A DNA stretch of 64,000 nt from Neelides folsomi. Its lineage: Eukaryota; Arthropoda; Collembola; Neelipleona; Neelidae. Made by a program: the position numbers and the translations under genes. Positions 12,101 to 25,737 of the stretch are shown here, piece by piece. Where the stretch lies: positions 62,001-126,000 of the forward strand of contig JAQGBZ010000162.1 of assembly GCA_034687125.1 (NCBI GenBank), given 5' to 3'. The stretch's first letter is position 1, and every line of letters begins with the position of its first letter. The notes under the pieces were generated by a model. The model was not told the DNA's origin, searched no databases, and worked only from the letters and a program-made list of their open reading frames with translations.

Positions 12101-15100
12101 GTTTATTCACGTCCATGTACCTAAAGCTCTCTCTCGACCATCCCAGAGAATATTCTCTTCATCACCAGCCACCCGCTCAGACGAGATGAGAATGGTGGGA
12201 GAGCCATCCCTGCCTTCACTACCTCTAATAATCTAATGAAATATTGAGTAAATCTCCGAATACTCAACTTTTTAATTCCCGCAATCATTCTCAACGCCAA
12301 TGGTCGCGATCAATGGTCCCGGTCCTCCGGGAGAAACTTGTCTCGTAATTTCAATTCAACCTCATTTCCGCTCCACTTTGACTCCTCTGTAGAATGCTCA
12401 TTAAACGAGGGAGAGGACGGTGAGCGGAGGATGTCCCTTTGTACAGACACTTTCTCACAACTCACTCGTCCTTTACCAGAGTTCAACATATCGATTTGAA
12501 ATGTTTTGTTCCTTTCATCTCTGTTTCAAAGTTTTGGAAGGAAACTCTGAAATGAGTAGCATATCGTCATGTTAGTCAGAGGACTTCATATCTCCCAACT
12601 TCCAAATCCATCTATTTATTAGTACTTGTGGAAACCGCCGAGGCGGATGGGATTGATACAAAAAGGAGTGCGAATTCAGCCGAATGAGCCCATGGAAATG
12701 AGATGACATAGGAGCACCTGACAATGATAAGAGCTGGCTCTACTGCTAATGGAACAGCGGCGATGAGATTCGGGTAACTGCGAAAAAGGCGAGTAGTGGG
12801 AAATAGTCTTCCCTAATACTTGCACAACGGAGATAGGACTTATCTCGCACTCCTCCCTTATCTCGCTCCTCTATAGATACATTTGCTCATATTCCATTTT
12901 CCATCCCAGAACCACAAGCATGTAGGCCTTCTTGCAGTGGGATATTACAGAGCGTATCCACGAACAGGACATGTGAGTATGGACACTCCTTGGTTTAAGC
13001 CCAAGGATACTCAGATATGCAATATATGGTTTAATACACGTAGAAATGTACGGTAGTACAATGGTTTGGAATTGAGTCCTCCCTCTTCTTATCTCCTCTC
13101 AAGTGTGGAGAAAACCCTGAGCGTTTGTAGGAGTCCGCTAAAGCACTTCGTACGAGTACTTCCTACTCATGAGACTTAATTACACCCCGTACTTGTGCAT
13201 TTTTGAGTCACGGTGATCTGTTGTCCCTGCATCTTTCTTGTGAATCGGACCCGCGTGGAACCGAAGAGGTTATTTGCCATAAATAAATGAGTTCGAAAGT
13301 TGCTCAAGAGTCGCAGCTGGCCCCGCGAACTTCCCTCCTCCACATACCAGTTCATTCCTTGGGAAACTTATGAAAGCATATAGGCGTATGGGCTAATGCA
13401 TGTGTGCACACATCACCATAGCTGAGAACTCATATGAAATACGAAAGCATTGTGAGCGAACCAACTGGCTGGCCCGAGTCGAAGGAATGGAAAGGCATAA
13501 AGAATGAGTATTATCAGCATTTATGGATAGGGTTGAATATGCATATGCAGTGGGATATAACTAGTGAATGTACTGGTGGAGCTGTTATTGTGAAGAAATG
13601 AAATACTTGGGTTAGGGTGTTTGCTCCTTCGTTCTTGAGACTTGTAAGAATTTTATTCCTCAAGAAAGTAAAATGGCTCGAGAGGTAGTGTGAGGGTTGG
13701 AACTAGTTCCTTGTGGAGTTGGACGTATAGGCGGAACCACCAAGCTCTTCACTTATCGTTAGGTAGGTAGGTTGGGTATTCTGTGTGGACGTAAAGAGGC
13801 TGGCAGGTACCTTCCCTCATTACCACACGGCTTTACAATTCTCCCAACTCTTTCCGTTCCTTCAAACCTTCACTCGAGCAACTCCTACTCCTTCCCATGG
13901 AAGAGCCCAATACACAACAGGTACGCTTATAGATATGACCGCTGGCAAAATTCCATGGTTCGAAGCTTGTTGGGAACACATGAGCCTTCTCAGAACAGAG
14001 TCTCTCGCAGTTGAGGACGAGGAGAGTATCAGCAGGTATTTGAGGCTTCAGACTCTCAGGCGCACACTTAAATTAATCTCAATTTATTCGTCAGGTCGGG
14101 AATAAAATATGCATTTTACTATCAGTCCTCCAAGTTCGAGGGATTCCAATTCCCCAAGCTATTATTTACTAACCCCCCTCTCGCACCGCTCAGATCCGAC
14201 TCATTGAAATAAAAAATATTACAACTCCCACTCCGACCCTTTGAGTGGACCTCCTTCGGAATTCTGGAGGAATATCTTATTTGTCATAATGATATTATTA
14301 TTAGTCGTAATATGAAGGGTTGGATTCCAGTCTGGGATCCTCCTGAGGAGCAGATGAATAGAAAAGGGCATTTTTTTCAAAATCCATCCCTTCCTGGCCT
14401 TTTTTGGAGGGGGAGAAGGAAATGGGGCCCTAATGCAGTGGGAACGGGGATGAAACCGGGCGCCGGATATAAAGAGCCAGATGTACAGTAGAGGAAGAGG
14501 CTAATACGTTCGAGGGCAGAGAGGAAAAAGATGATAGGGGCTTGAACAGGGAGAGGTGAAGATTCCACGCGGAGGGACTGCCGCCGAGGGCTGCATATGT
14601 TCACTTTTCCAATATGAAAAGGTATACGAAGTATATATGAGGGATACCTTCTCGGTTCGACCGACGAGTTGGGCCTTCGCCAGGCTCCCTCACCCAACAA
14701 CCCAGCCGGCTTAAATTCCTCCTTTGAATTTGGTCCTTTTGGAGGGCCCTTTCCCCCAACGCTTCTATTCGACACTCTCAAAGTTATGAGGATTAGAGAG
14801 GCAGAATTTCCCAATCCCTTCTTCCACCAATTCATTCCTAGTATTGGGGGCAAGCGGAGACGGAGCTACTTTCTTCGATCGCCTCCCTCACGTGGACTCC
14901 GCACGTCCTCCGAGTCCCATGATGATTACAAGATTTGAACCTTTGTTTCTCCGTCCTTCCAACCCATTCGCGCATTGATGAGGGTGTCTTCGTAAAATTC
15001 GAAATGAGCCTGGAGGGAAGTGCGGGAGAAGCAAAGTGAACGGCACTTGGAGGAATTTTGCCATTTCTTTATTTTCTGCCTTGAGAATTCGAGAAAGAGG

Positions 15101-15889
15101 CGAGTGGAAAGTCTAGTCGGCCGCCCTGCGTACGAACCAACTCGAGTGGCAATGAGGATTTCATAGCCCATGCATTATGAGAATTGAGAATATGACTCTG
15201 TTCCTTGGGTGAGAGATTGCATTGGATTCGCAAGTGCCTCCCTGCATTACTTTGGACTTCAGCATAGTTTCTTAGAAACTTTCTAAAGGATTGAGAGTCT
15301 TGACAGATTGTGTGGATGGTGAACGCAGAGCTCCCTCGTCGGCCCATGCCTCGAAGTTAGGGCAAGTGGGGGATTGTAAGCCATGGCAATCGTGTGAGCT
15401 CTGAGGATAGGAATGGGAATAAGAGGAGAACATGAGCTCGCAATGGGCTAAGGATACGGACAGCCCATGTTGTTGGATATTTCCAATGCGACCTCATAAC
15501 CCACTTGAGTGAAACGAAGGAAGGTAGCCGTAGACTCAAACTATGGAGTTGAAATTATTTGAAAGAGCGAGGGAGGAGAAAAGTTTCCCTCGTCTATCTT
15601 TTCGAAATGTAGGGAGGTAGGTTGAAATATGAAGGGATGAAGCAAAGGTATGCTCACCTACCACATCCAAAACACCAAGATCAGAGAGAGCCGAAATTTT
15701 TTCTTTACTCTAAAAATGGACGATGGGAGAGGAGGCTTAGAATAAAACTATGATAACTTTAATTGACATTCGCAACTCACGAAGGGGCTCCACAGAATCC
15801 GCGATAGAATAATCCTACACCAATCCCCCTTATTTAACTTTATTTCTTTAATCATCATGTGCAGGACCTTATTTTGAAATGTTTTTCAG
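6181..15889. promoter_or_regulatory. 9.7 kb GC-richer non-coding region upstream of the taranis-like gene
   Basis: This stretch is visibly richer in G and C, and in GAGA/CTCC purine-pyrimidine runs, than the other intergenic DNA of the window. For example, (CT)n is seen around 9827-9845. None of its small open frames shows a recognisable domain or a consistent exon series. It ends at a good splice acceptor (TTTTTCAG, 15882-15889) opening the first recognised coding exon of the SERTA gene. My reading is that it holds the promoter, 5' untranslated exon(s), a long first intron and regulatory DNA of that gene. Drosophila taranis also has alternative 5' exons. I could not place the 5' exon or individual control sites. 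Confidence 0.4.
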
Positions 15890-15913
15890 GACTGTGAGAA
15901 CGCTGTCGAGGCA

Positions 15914-17829
15914 ATGGGAGTTGCTTCAATGAGTTCAAAAAGGCGCCTGGCAAACTCCGAGGCCAATGGAGAATTCCCTCCAGCCAAGGTGGCCAAAAAG
16001 ACGGACGCCGCGACGTTCGCGGAGTCGGAAGCTCAAGAACGAGAGGAGACGAACAACTCGGACTTTCTCACCACGTCCATCCTCGCTCGAACCCTTTTAA
16101 CAAACAATAACATGAGTCCTTTGGACTCACTCAAGTCGTCCCTGGAAGCCCTTCCCGCCCCGATGCCCCTCACACCTTCCGCCCTGCTTGACTCTGACGA
16201 CCTCCGCTCAACCTTCCTCCCGACGAAGATGAACCTGCCTCCAGAAGAGTTGGAGTTCAACAGCCTCATTTGCCAAGAACGATCCCTCGCCACCGTCACC
16301 ATTCTCTCTCCGATTGACGAGGAGACGGCGGAATGGAAAGGTCCAAAGGCCCCACTCAAGCCCTCCATAGTCAGTACAACCATGAGTGATCAAGTCATTA
16401 CGGAGGAGGAGAACGGAAAGTCGTATTTTAATCTTGGAACGGCCGATACGACGCTCCTTCTCAAAAAGAGCTATAATAATAATAACACCGTGAGCAGAGA
16501 CGATCCGTCTTGGGTCACCAACGGAGACTTTGACGAAACGAGCTCTTCCTCCTGTGAATCAATTTCTTCCGAAGATCTTTTCAACTCTGGGGAAGAATTT
16601 GATGGGTCGGATGACGACGAAGAGGAGGAGGAGGAAGAAGAACTCCACAGTTACAAGCAACAACGTTCGACTGTCCTTCACATCTCTCTCTGCAAACTCA
16701 ACATGTTCCGAACTGTAATTGAAATTATTTAAAAAAAGCTATTTAAATTATTTATAACTCCCTTCATCACTCCGAGATTGGTTGATGAAATTCAATTATA
16801 AATTTTAAAACTCTTTTTCGCTATATTAGTATTGTAGTATTTGGACTTGTTTTTAATAAAAAATTTCTTGTATTTCAGCAACAATGTGTTGAACCCAGCC
16901 TGCATAGATCTGTTCTCATCTGCAATACCCTTCGGCATATAGAACAAGAGATCAAGAGAGAAGACGAAAAGACGGAGTCTCTCGAGACGAAAGAAACTCT
17001 TCCTCCCTTTTGGCCCTCGTCCGGGAGTCCCATGAGGACGGCGGAGCCTCCAATTCCTCAAATTGTGGAACGACAGCAACCTCCAGCGGTCCTTCACGCC
17101 CATGACCCGTACCTGGCCCCGAATTTGAGCGTTTACGGGAACGAGGCTCCCTACTCGTCCTATGACTATAATCTACTTCGTCCAAATCCCACCCCCTTCC
17201 ACACGGCTTCCTATGACTACGAACAAGATCTTCCGAGTGCAACTTCCGCTCACTCGCTCAACGACGTCTCAAGTCCCCCAGCCATCCTTGAGTGCGACTC
17301 CGGGTACGCGGAAGACCTCGACCTCTCATCCTACTACTTCAGCAGCCCAGGTCCCTCGGCCCGACCTGAATTCCCGAGTCCCCCCATCTCTCTCCCGGCT
17401 GCTCCACCCGAACCTGACTCGAGCTCAGGCGGAGAGAGCAACTACCTTCTATGCGGCTACGCTAACATGATCGAGCCTTCGTCGCCCACACCAATCAATA
17501 TCCCACCTGGGCCCAGCCTGCTCCTAGATGACTTGTCCTTACAGCCGCCTGGGACGGATATCTCCAGCGTGAACGTCTCCACCATTGTGGAAAGGACCTG
17601 TGAATTCGCGGCCGAGGGCTCCCTGATAGACATGGAGCCTTGGGTGAAGGGGGAAGGGTTGATGAACGGCGGGAACAAGCAGGAACCCTCGTCTCCCGCC
17701 CCGGTCCTCCAATTTGCTCAGCAGGAAAACCATTGCGGGATGGAGTCACGGAGAGGAATCCACTGCGGCAGCCACCATAACCTTCCTATGGACAGCCTCA
17801 TCTCCACAAACTACTCTAACTCATTGTAG
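15914..17829 (+). CDS. tara: SERTA-domain transcriptional regulator, taranis-like
   Basis: SERTA proteins (TRIP-Br/SERTAD in vertebrates, Taranis in flies) are nuclear co-regulators that link cell-cycle factors to chromatin-level transcription control. Two coding exons are seen, 15914-16714 and 16879-17829, joined in phase 0 to give 583 residues. The intron splits the SERTA motif. Exon one ends with STVLHISLCKLNMFRT and exon two continues QQCVEPSLHRSVLICNTLRHIEQEIK, matching the SERTA pattern (ISL-KL ... EPSL--SVLI-NTLR-I-EE). A short acidic run (DDDEEEEEEEE) precedes it, a basic KRR lies at the N-terminus, and the rest is Ser/Pro-rich. The frame is open for 24 bases upstream of the chosen ATG, up to an acceptor at 15889. 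An earlier 5' exon is therefore likely, and the true start may lie upstream; a second ATG follows five codons later. The family call is strong; naming it taranis rests on arthropod context. Confidence 0.82.
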
Positions 17830-20621
17830 CAGTAGGCCATCCTTAGCATTAGTGTACACACTCAACTGGGTGAGATCCTCTTCACATGGCTGTGCAATAT
17901 TCTCAAAAGAACAAATTGTTATAGAAAACTAGGGAAATCTAGTTGTATAATGATTCCTCGTCGTGGGACGAGAGCCTCGCTTCCAGCTTTAGGGCCAGTA
18001 GCAAAGCTCTTCTTCTCCATCTTGAAACTGACACAATCAATACTGAAATCTTCAGATGTATGTACTAATATATACGTGTATTAGTTAAACTTAATTATTG
18101 TCTCCTCCGTTCAGTCGTTTAGCGTCCCTGAGTAAAATTCAATTCAGATTTCAAAATTCCAAATTCTTATGATTGATAAATCCCACAATTTGATTGAATC
18201 GGATTTCAGAGAGAATGAAGAGACCTTTAGATGAAATGATTTTGAGATATTGTGGGCTATTTTAGAAATAAGCAGTATAAACTATTCCTGATCTCAAAAT
18301 ATGATTTAAAATTGATAAACGATATTTGAACCATACAAAAACAGATTACAAATGGACCCAACCAGATCTTTCGAAAGCTCTTTGCTGTCTATATATTGAA
18401 TTATGAACTGCAATTTCTCATTTCACTATGAAATAAACCTAAATTAGTAAATGTTTAGAATCCGACGAGGAATGAACCTTTTCTATCTACAATTCAAAAA
18501 CAAATAGCACAAAAATTAATGTTAAATTAAAACATACAAAGTAATAATTAAAGTTTAACTAACTCTAATAGCATTCGAAATGTGGTTTGTAAAAATGTAG
18601 ATTAGGTTTAGCGAGATTCAATATATGACATTAAATATTATATAAAATAACATTTATAGAATATTATAGCCTAATTAAACGAGAACCTAATAAGATAACA
18701 TTATATTATGTACTTAAAATATAGAATCGTTAAAAGATAAGTAACGTTAAAATTATCGAAATGAAATATGTATTTGTATTAATTTATATATACGTCTCCG
18801 TATTAATTTAATATATATTAACTATAAACACATTAATATACATATTATATATATTCGTTTGAATTTTTTTATTAAACCTAATATTGTCGTAGAACTTTGT
18901 ATTTAAAAATATTGCAATTTGCAACACATCGAATTACGCCAAAGTTGATCTATTAAGAGCTAAAAATGAATTTAATAATTAATATTCGTTAAACACATTA
19001 TCCAGTAATTCTCGTTTTTACGGACTCAAAATGTATTAACGGAGTCATACAGATTTCAATCCTTTTATGATTTCATATTATAACTATGATATTAATTAAA
19101 TCTTTTCTATATTATTTCAATAGAGGTTAAGAATTGGAAGAGTAAAATGTTGCATTCTCAATTTTTTTCAACTTAAAACTTTCAGTACTTTAAGGAGAAT
19201 CTAAATATTAAAATATAGCTTTGTGGAACTTTTGTTCAGTCAGCAAATATGCTAGCCAAAAGATAAACAATTAATATTCAGAATGCAGTCAAAATACATT
19301 TTGCACACAAATATTATTTCTTGAATAAGATGAGTGCCATTTATGCTCTATTATATTAACCTTATGTTCTATTCTTTAAGAAACTCCGATTCTCCTCCTT
19401 GAGATACATAATATGGTAAGTGCAGTACAAATTTTGAGTTTATTGGTTGACTCTGGAATTGTAAGTGAAACTTTTGTACTGTGCAATATAAAGATTTTTG
19501 AGACATTATATTAATACTTAAATATATTTATAATTAATTCTCGGTATAACTTTGAAAATTTTTCAACTACATAAATTAACTTAATTATGGTATTAAAGTT
19601 ATGGTTAGCAAACCCAAGGTTGTGAGAAGGATATGATGCATCAATTCAGTACACAAATTGTGACAGACATACGGTACAAGTTTCTGTACACGTTTAATTC
19701 TAATTAAAAACACAAGATTTTTCTCATTGTCATTCACCATCTCACTTTTTATGAGTAGGGATTCACTTTAGAGTTGAAATTATGTAAGATGCAATTTGTG
19801 AAATTACCGATATAAAAGATATTATAAATGTAATGTGTTGATACATTGCATTGCTAATTGTTAACAAATTTTGATATTATAAACTTTTAATAAATTGGTA
19901 AAATCTACGTTTTTAAGATAAATCCTGTAATGTGTACTAAATGAAATGAGTTTTCTCTTTTTGTTCTTTGTAGGGTAAAAGATGAGTTGAAGTATTTCCT
20001 AATCAAAGGTCACTACTACTTTAATGCTAATAAATATATTAGAATGATTGACTTTTATGTTAGCAAGTACTTATGAAATGCTTATTTAAATGTTTTCAGA
20101 ATCTTTGTCGGTAAAATTATATCTCTGAGAAAGATACATTGTACCTAATTTTAAATAAGACATTTATTTTTATTCCAATTTCAATAATATTGAGGAAGAA
20201 TGAATAAATAACTCCAAATGAATAAGAATTATGGATTGATAAATCATTTCCATTTGACTCATTAACAAATTAATAATTCATATTACACCTGACTCATTAA
20301 TATAATTATCATTCATGCATCAATCTGATCTAGTAGAATAACTAAAATAAACGCATTTTGACAATATAGTCGATTTTAAATATTTAATACGAATTATATT
20401 TAAATATTAAGTACTTGTTTGTGTACAAAGAGTATAACTGAAGTAGATATTATAATCACAATTAACTTGATATAAACAATATACTTAATATATGGTATAG
20501 GTAGTACTTAACTATTTTAAAGTATTCCGATTCGAGGGAAGATCTTATAGAAAATCAGATCTGTATTACAACTAGTTTGTTTAGCTCCAAATATTTCAGC
20601 CCTCATGGATTACATCGAGAT
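17830..20621. other. AT-rich intergenic region between convergent genes
   Basis: This separates the 3' ends of the SERTA gene (+) and the transposon-derived gene (-). The first few hundred bases probably include the SERTA 3' UTR. No coding potential, repeat array or RNA gene could be recognised. Confidence 0.5.
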
Positions 20622-22779
20622 TCATGTTTGATCTATGTAGATTAAATTGGAGCCATCCGTTTTAGGCAGAATTGAAAAGACGAGTTGTGCGGAAGGATCT
20701 CCAATTCCATTTCCTATCGTGTTCGTCGTTTGAATTGGAATGAGATTAGCAGCTGATCTTCCCTGTGCTAAATTTTTTGCTCTCTTCTCTTGACTGTTTA
20801 ACTGCTTCGTATTTATTAAATCAACTTTGGCAAACTTCACATGAGGAAATCTCACTTTGAGAAATTGTCTAAATGAAGAATAACCCATAACTTTTGAGTC
20901 GAGTGCGTCTCCTTGTGGGTTCCTTCGAGCAATGTCTTCAAAATACTTTTTATATTCTTGATGGAGTTTTTTTCTTGTAAATTCAGGTTGAAGGTATATT
21001 GGCATTGGCATTGTTTTTTTTCGATTTCGCTGTCGCGACTTTATTGGCACTTCTCCATATGGATTGATGAATTCGTTTCTGATGCCACCATTATCCGTAA
21101 ACCAAGATTTTAAGAAGTCAAATGCTAGCTGATATGACCGAAATGCTATACAACAAAATCACATATTATGTCAATGTATTGATTACATGCCATACAATGA
21201 TTTAAACTTTTAGGAATTATTAAATATTTAATTTTATTAAACTTACGAAAAGTATTGTGTGGCTTTTTCCCACTATTTCCGTGAACTCTTGTCGTAACGC
21301 CATGAGTCATTAGATGCTTTCTTATCCTCTTCAATTGATAATGAGTACAATTTTCAATATAAAGCCAAGCATCAAGGCAAACTTCTCTTCCTAAAAATAC
21401 GTAAGATGAACGCAATCTTTGTCTTTTAGCATTTCTTGCAGTTGCTTCTGGATTGTTCAACAAGGACATCGTGACACCTATCCGAGGAACATTATTTTTC
21501 ATTTAAAATATTTTTTGAGCAAACTTGAGGCATTTATTTCATGAAGGATGATTTAAATTTTTTAATTTTGTTATACAAAAATTAAAATATCACTTACCCA
21601 TTAAGTACATATCGTGTTCAGCACGCGTTAAATCGGCAATATTTAATCTGTGCAGAAAAGAGAAATTTGGTTAACATCATTTCACATGTACTATATGTAA
21701 TTATGTAATTGATTTACCTATGTTTATATACAAATTCTGGATTTATTCCAGCAAAACAGCTTTCGCCTAAAATATGAAATGGTTTAATTACATAATTTGT
21801 ACTGTGCATAATGAGCATATACAAGAAACACGATGATAATGGAATAGCGGATAATAAATAATATTAGCATATCTTTTCTGAATTATTATGTGTATTTATA
21901 TGTAAATATTATAGTGTAAAATCTTTTAGTAGATTTACCATCTCCTTGTCCTTGACATTCACATCCCTTTTCAAATCGAAGTTTAACTTGGTCCAAATTT
22001 TCTTCTAGGACAGTTGGATCAATTCCTTCTTTAATCCAATCTGCTAATTTCCTCTTCTTTTTCGGAATTGAACTTTTAGGTTTATTGCTATTATTTTGTT
22101 CTTCAAATGAACTTTCAAACTCGTCGGGATCCCGATCTATTGATATTTTGTCAATTTTGTTTCTCTCAACTATCTTTTCTCCTGTAATTACTTTTTTAGC
22201 TCCCTTTCCCTTTCTTTGAACTGGGCGTAAGACTTTTAATGTTTTTCGTCTTTTACTGGGCGAGATCATATTTGCAGGAAAAAATATCTCATTATCTGGA
22301 ATCTCATTATTTTTGTCCTTTCTTGACTTTTTAGATTTCTCATTGATTTGGTTAGAAATTTCATAGTTTTGATCTGGTTCAATATCAGTTGTTTCACTTT
22401 CATTGTTATATTGGTGAAACAATTCATTTGGCTCGATTTGTAAAAGTTGAGAAGTGGGGTCTGAAAACGGTTGAATTTGTAAAGTTTCGACAGGATTTCC
22501 CCATATCATTTGAAATGGCTCTTGTGGATTCACAGAATTGACATTAGATGACTGAAACTGAATTTGTATTTCTTGCTGTTGATTATCCTGAAGTAGTTGA
22601 TTTGACTCATTAAATTTGATAGTGGGAGCAGCTGTAAAAATGTATGTGACCTGGCCAGAACTTGACATTGAATTTGGAGCCCAGGTCCCATTTAACAAGT
22701 CTATTGTGTTTTCATTTGTTTTTAAAGGTTCGGAGTAACCTTCAGGTTCGTCATCACTTTTTTCTCCCTGTGATTCCAT
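20622..22779 (-). CDS. transposon-derived protein with an HGN-G-KPHN domain, truncated
   Basis: Five exons on the minus strand (22779-21939, 21766-21718, 21647-21598, 21477-21247, 21145-20622) with GT/AG borders give 564 residues. The first about 270 residues are polar and Gln/Asn-rich, with Lys-rich patches that could act in nuclear targeting (around PSKRRKTLKVLRPVQRKGK). From about residue 272 comes a block typical of a large repeated family in invertebrates: a CECQG start, RLNIADLTRAEHDMYLMG, VCLDAWLYIENCTHYQLKRI, then VHGNSGKKPHNTF and GYSSFRQFLKVRFPHVKFAK. From memory, such proteins normally continue into a Cys-rich segment and a transposase-like domain (DUF7869-type). Here that part is absent and the protein ends with an unrelated polar tail. 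Intact splicing and an open frame suggest a domesticated gene rather than a dead copy. Function is unknown; a DNA-binding role is only a guess. Confidence 0.72.
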
Positions 22780-25737
22780 TTTATCACTGCAAAAACTAAA
22801 AGAATTAACGGATGATGTATAAAAATATTAAAGTAAATATATTATGTAAGTAAACATTTCTTAAAGCTTATATAAATAATGAAATATTGTGTATTATTTC
22901 TAGTTTAAAATAAATGGCCTTACCAACTTTAAAGAAAATACGTGGTATGATTATAGTACATTTTATTGCAGAGTCGTTAAAATGATTTTGATAAATAGTA
23001 AATGCAAATTGACAAAACTGATGAAACCTTTATGTATTTTTGTCTTTTATATCCTTTTAAGTGTTTAGTTTAATCGTTTAATTAACAACTTGTTTGTGTA
23101 GTAAAAATTGTGATCCCATTTTACCGGGGTTGATTATTTACAAAAATTCAAATGGATCGTCAATATTTATGATTTGGTTATTTGTGAACAAATGAACAAG
23201 AACAAACTATAAGGACGAAAAAGATTGTTAAATACGTTGAAAATGGACCTTCTTCGCAAAAATTAATACAAATTCCAGGTGCAAATGATCTCTAAAAAAT
23301 CATGGAGAGGGCGTAGATCTTGGTCGCGACGGTAAACGGGGATCCCGATTTGATATTTTGTTAAAGGAAAAAAGCTACAAAATACGGATGTAACGTTCTT
23401 TCGGGAAGCTTTTTTAACTGGCAGTAACATTAAGTCATGTTTTGGTGAGTATCTTAATGCATAATAATTTAATAAGTTTAGTCTAGCACATCATTTGCAT
23501 ATCAGAAGAAATGATTATTAAATGAAATCAACATTTAATATGCATTTGATACTTTTAGAAATCGTATTGCATAACATTACTTATGTAAACATAAATATCA
23601 GGACACTCCAAGTGAGGATGCTGTGGTTAATGACAAATAAATTATAATTTTAATTACTAATTATTTATAAAAGTTATCTTGAATACATTACTATATAATA
23701 GCTCCTTATGTCATGAAAAATACCACGTAACTTGAGCCAGAAACAACTTCAAAGTCAGAAAAAGTTTCTCCCTAACTCAAATCTAGGTATGTTATTTATT
23801 ATAAGAATATTCTAACCATAATACTAGTGTTAAAATCATAATCAAAGTAACTGACTCAAATTTTATTTATGTAATTAAGTAGTTTTAATTTTTCATCGTT
23901 TGGAAGCCAAAACCATTAAGTGAAACGTTTAACTTTTGGATCAATTATTAATAACTCTACTTCAACATTTCATCAAAAGAAATTGTGAAAGATAAAGTGG
24001 GCAAAAAAAAAATTTATAAACATCCCGAAGAGTCTCATCTAAATAAACTGCACACCGAACGCGAACACATTTCATGGATTCATTCAGATAGGGCATGCAT
24101 ATAAACAGGTTTGAATCTTATCTCCGATTCTCCTACTCTCAACATCAACTTTCTATGAACAGAAATAGACCAAGAAGATTAACAAGACTTTTTAAAAAAT
24201 CTCATCTCTCTCCTGACTTCCATCCAAGACAGTTCCATTTCGAATTCACACGTGAGCTTCCACGCTTAATAAACCTACGTTTTTTTCTCTATCACAACTT
24301 TTTATAAATTTTTGAAATTGCGTATGAAGAGTGAATTGAAAGTGAATCAATAAAATTGACCAAGGATAGTTTTATTTTAATTGACTCTGCGGTCAAACAA
24401 ATAAATTCCAATCTTTTCTCTCATAATATTAAAAGTCAACTTCGCACTTTGGCACGTCATTTTTCACTTGTGATAATATTCTTGAACTTGTACATAATTG
24501 TTACAACTTTAACACCCAAGTCAAAATGATATCACGACCAGTGTTTCCCGATTGCTTATTGGAAATGTGAAGAATGATGTCAAGTTGAATTGCAAGTTGA
24601 AGGTAGGTAGCGAGAATGTGCAACTTTTCAGGGACGTCTTCACTTTAAAGTGAATTTCAGTAGAGTAATTAAATGGCATTTAACTATCGGGAAAAAATTT
24701 AAAACATTGATTTACTCTTTGACTCTTATCACTTCTTATGTCATTGCGAATTTTTCTTGTTTTAACCTGTAAACTTCATCTAAATTAATTATTATTTCAA
24801 GGAATAAAGGGATCGTTTTAATTTGCACCATCAATAAGAATTAGAATAGAAAACAGCAATTTCATTTTTTGTTCCATCAACTCACATTGTGTTCAGGTCT
24901 GACAGTGTGGAAACGAGTACCAGTTCTCAATGACTTCGCTATAGTAGTACTTCTAATTCACTTACACCACCATCATAACTAACTATACTATAAGTATCTT
25001 CATGAAACATACAATTGTCTTATCAATGTTAAGGTGAAGAGGAAACAATGGTTAATTGGCCAATGGGAAGATGAGAATGGTCAAGTCTGAAGTTGTATAT
25101 TGTGTGTGCTTTAGGTAGATTTTTGTTCCACGTTGTACTTATAAGAATTAAGAATATAATTTTGTGCAAAGACTTCCAACTCTTCATAATCCCATTGATT
25201 CTTGAGTGTGGTGTTTCAAAGAGAGCTCAAGTGAATTCATTCAAATTATTTTTAATCCCCTTAAAACCTCAATTCAGTGTGGAGATAAACAAAAGTTCAA
25301 CGTGGTTTGGTATTTTGGTATACAAGGTGAAAAGTTTTGGTTAAATTATTAATTAATATTTAATCCTTCTCGGTTTAAATTCGTTAGCCAGGCCATTCAT
25401 GAAAAAATTCACAAACGAGAATTCCTCTCCGTTTTTAATTGTGAATTCCTGAAACCACACACAGCCACGCCACATAATTACATAGTGCGCACACTGCTTT
25501 ATTGTTTTGTTGTTTATTTACCCAAGCCCAAGTTTCGCCACAAAAAATTTCACCCTTGAAAGAGTTGTTGAAGGATTTCAAATGGATTGATTATACAAGC
25601 ATTATTCATTATATACCTATTGGGATAATTTATATGAATTGATGCATTCAGAACAAAAAATTCCATGATTAATTTCCGTGTACATAAGAATTGTAATACG
25701 TTTCCCATTCCCTAAAATTGCGAAAAGTGTGATTAAA
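22780..25737. other. intergenic region between divergent genes
   Basis: This separates the starts of the transposon-derived gene (-) and the TRPA channel (+), so it should contain both promoters. Around 23130-23420 there is a slightly GC-richer patch whose conceptual translation is broken by stops. It might be the remnant of a mobile element, but I cannot assign it. Nothing else is recognisable. Confidence 0.45.

Noticed and set aside
14377-14853. 158-codon minus-strand open frame
   Set aside because: Overlaps an equally open plus-strand frame, shows no domain, and lies in the compositionally biased non-coding block.
16033-16383. 116-codon minus-strand frame over the SERTA exon
   Set aside because: Antisense shadow of the real coding exon.
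23130-23420. Possible remnant of a transposase or other coding element
   Set aside because: Conceptual translations are broken by stops and no family motif could be identified.
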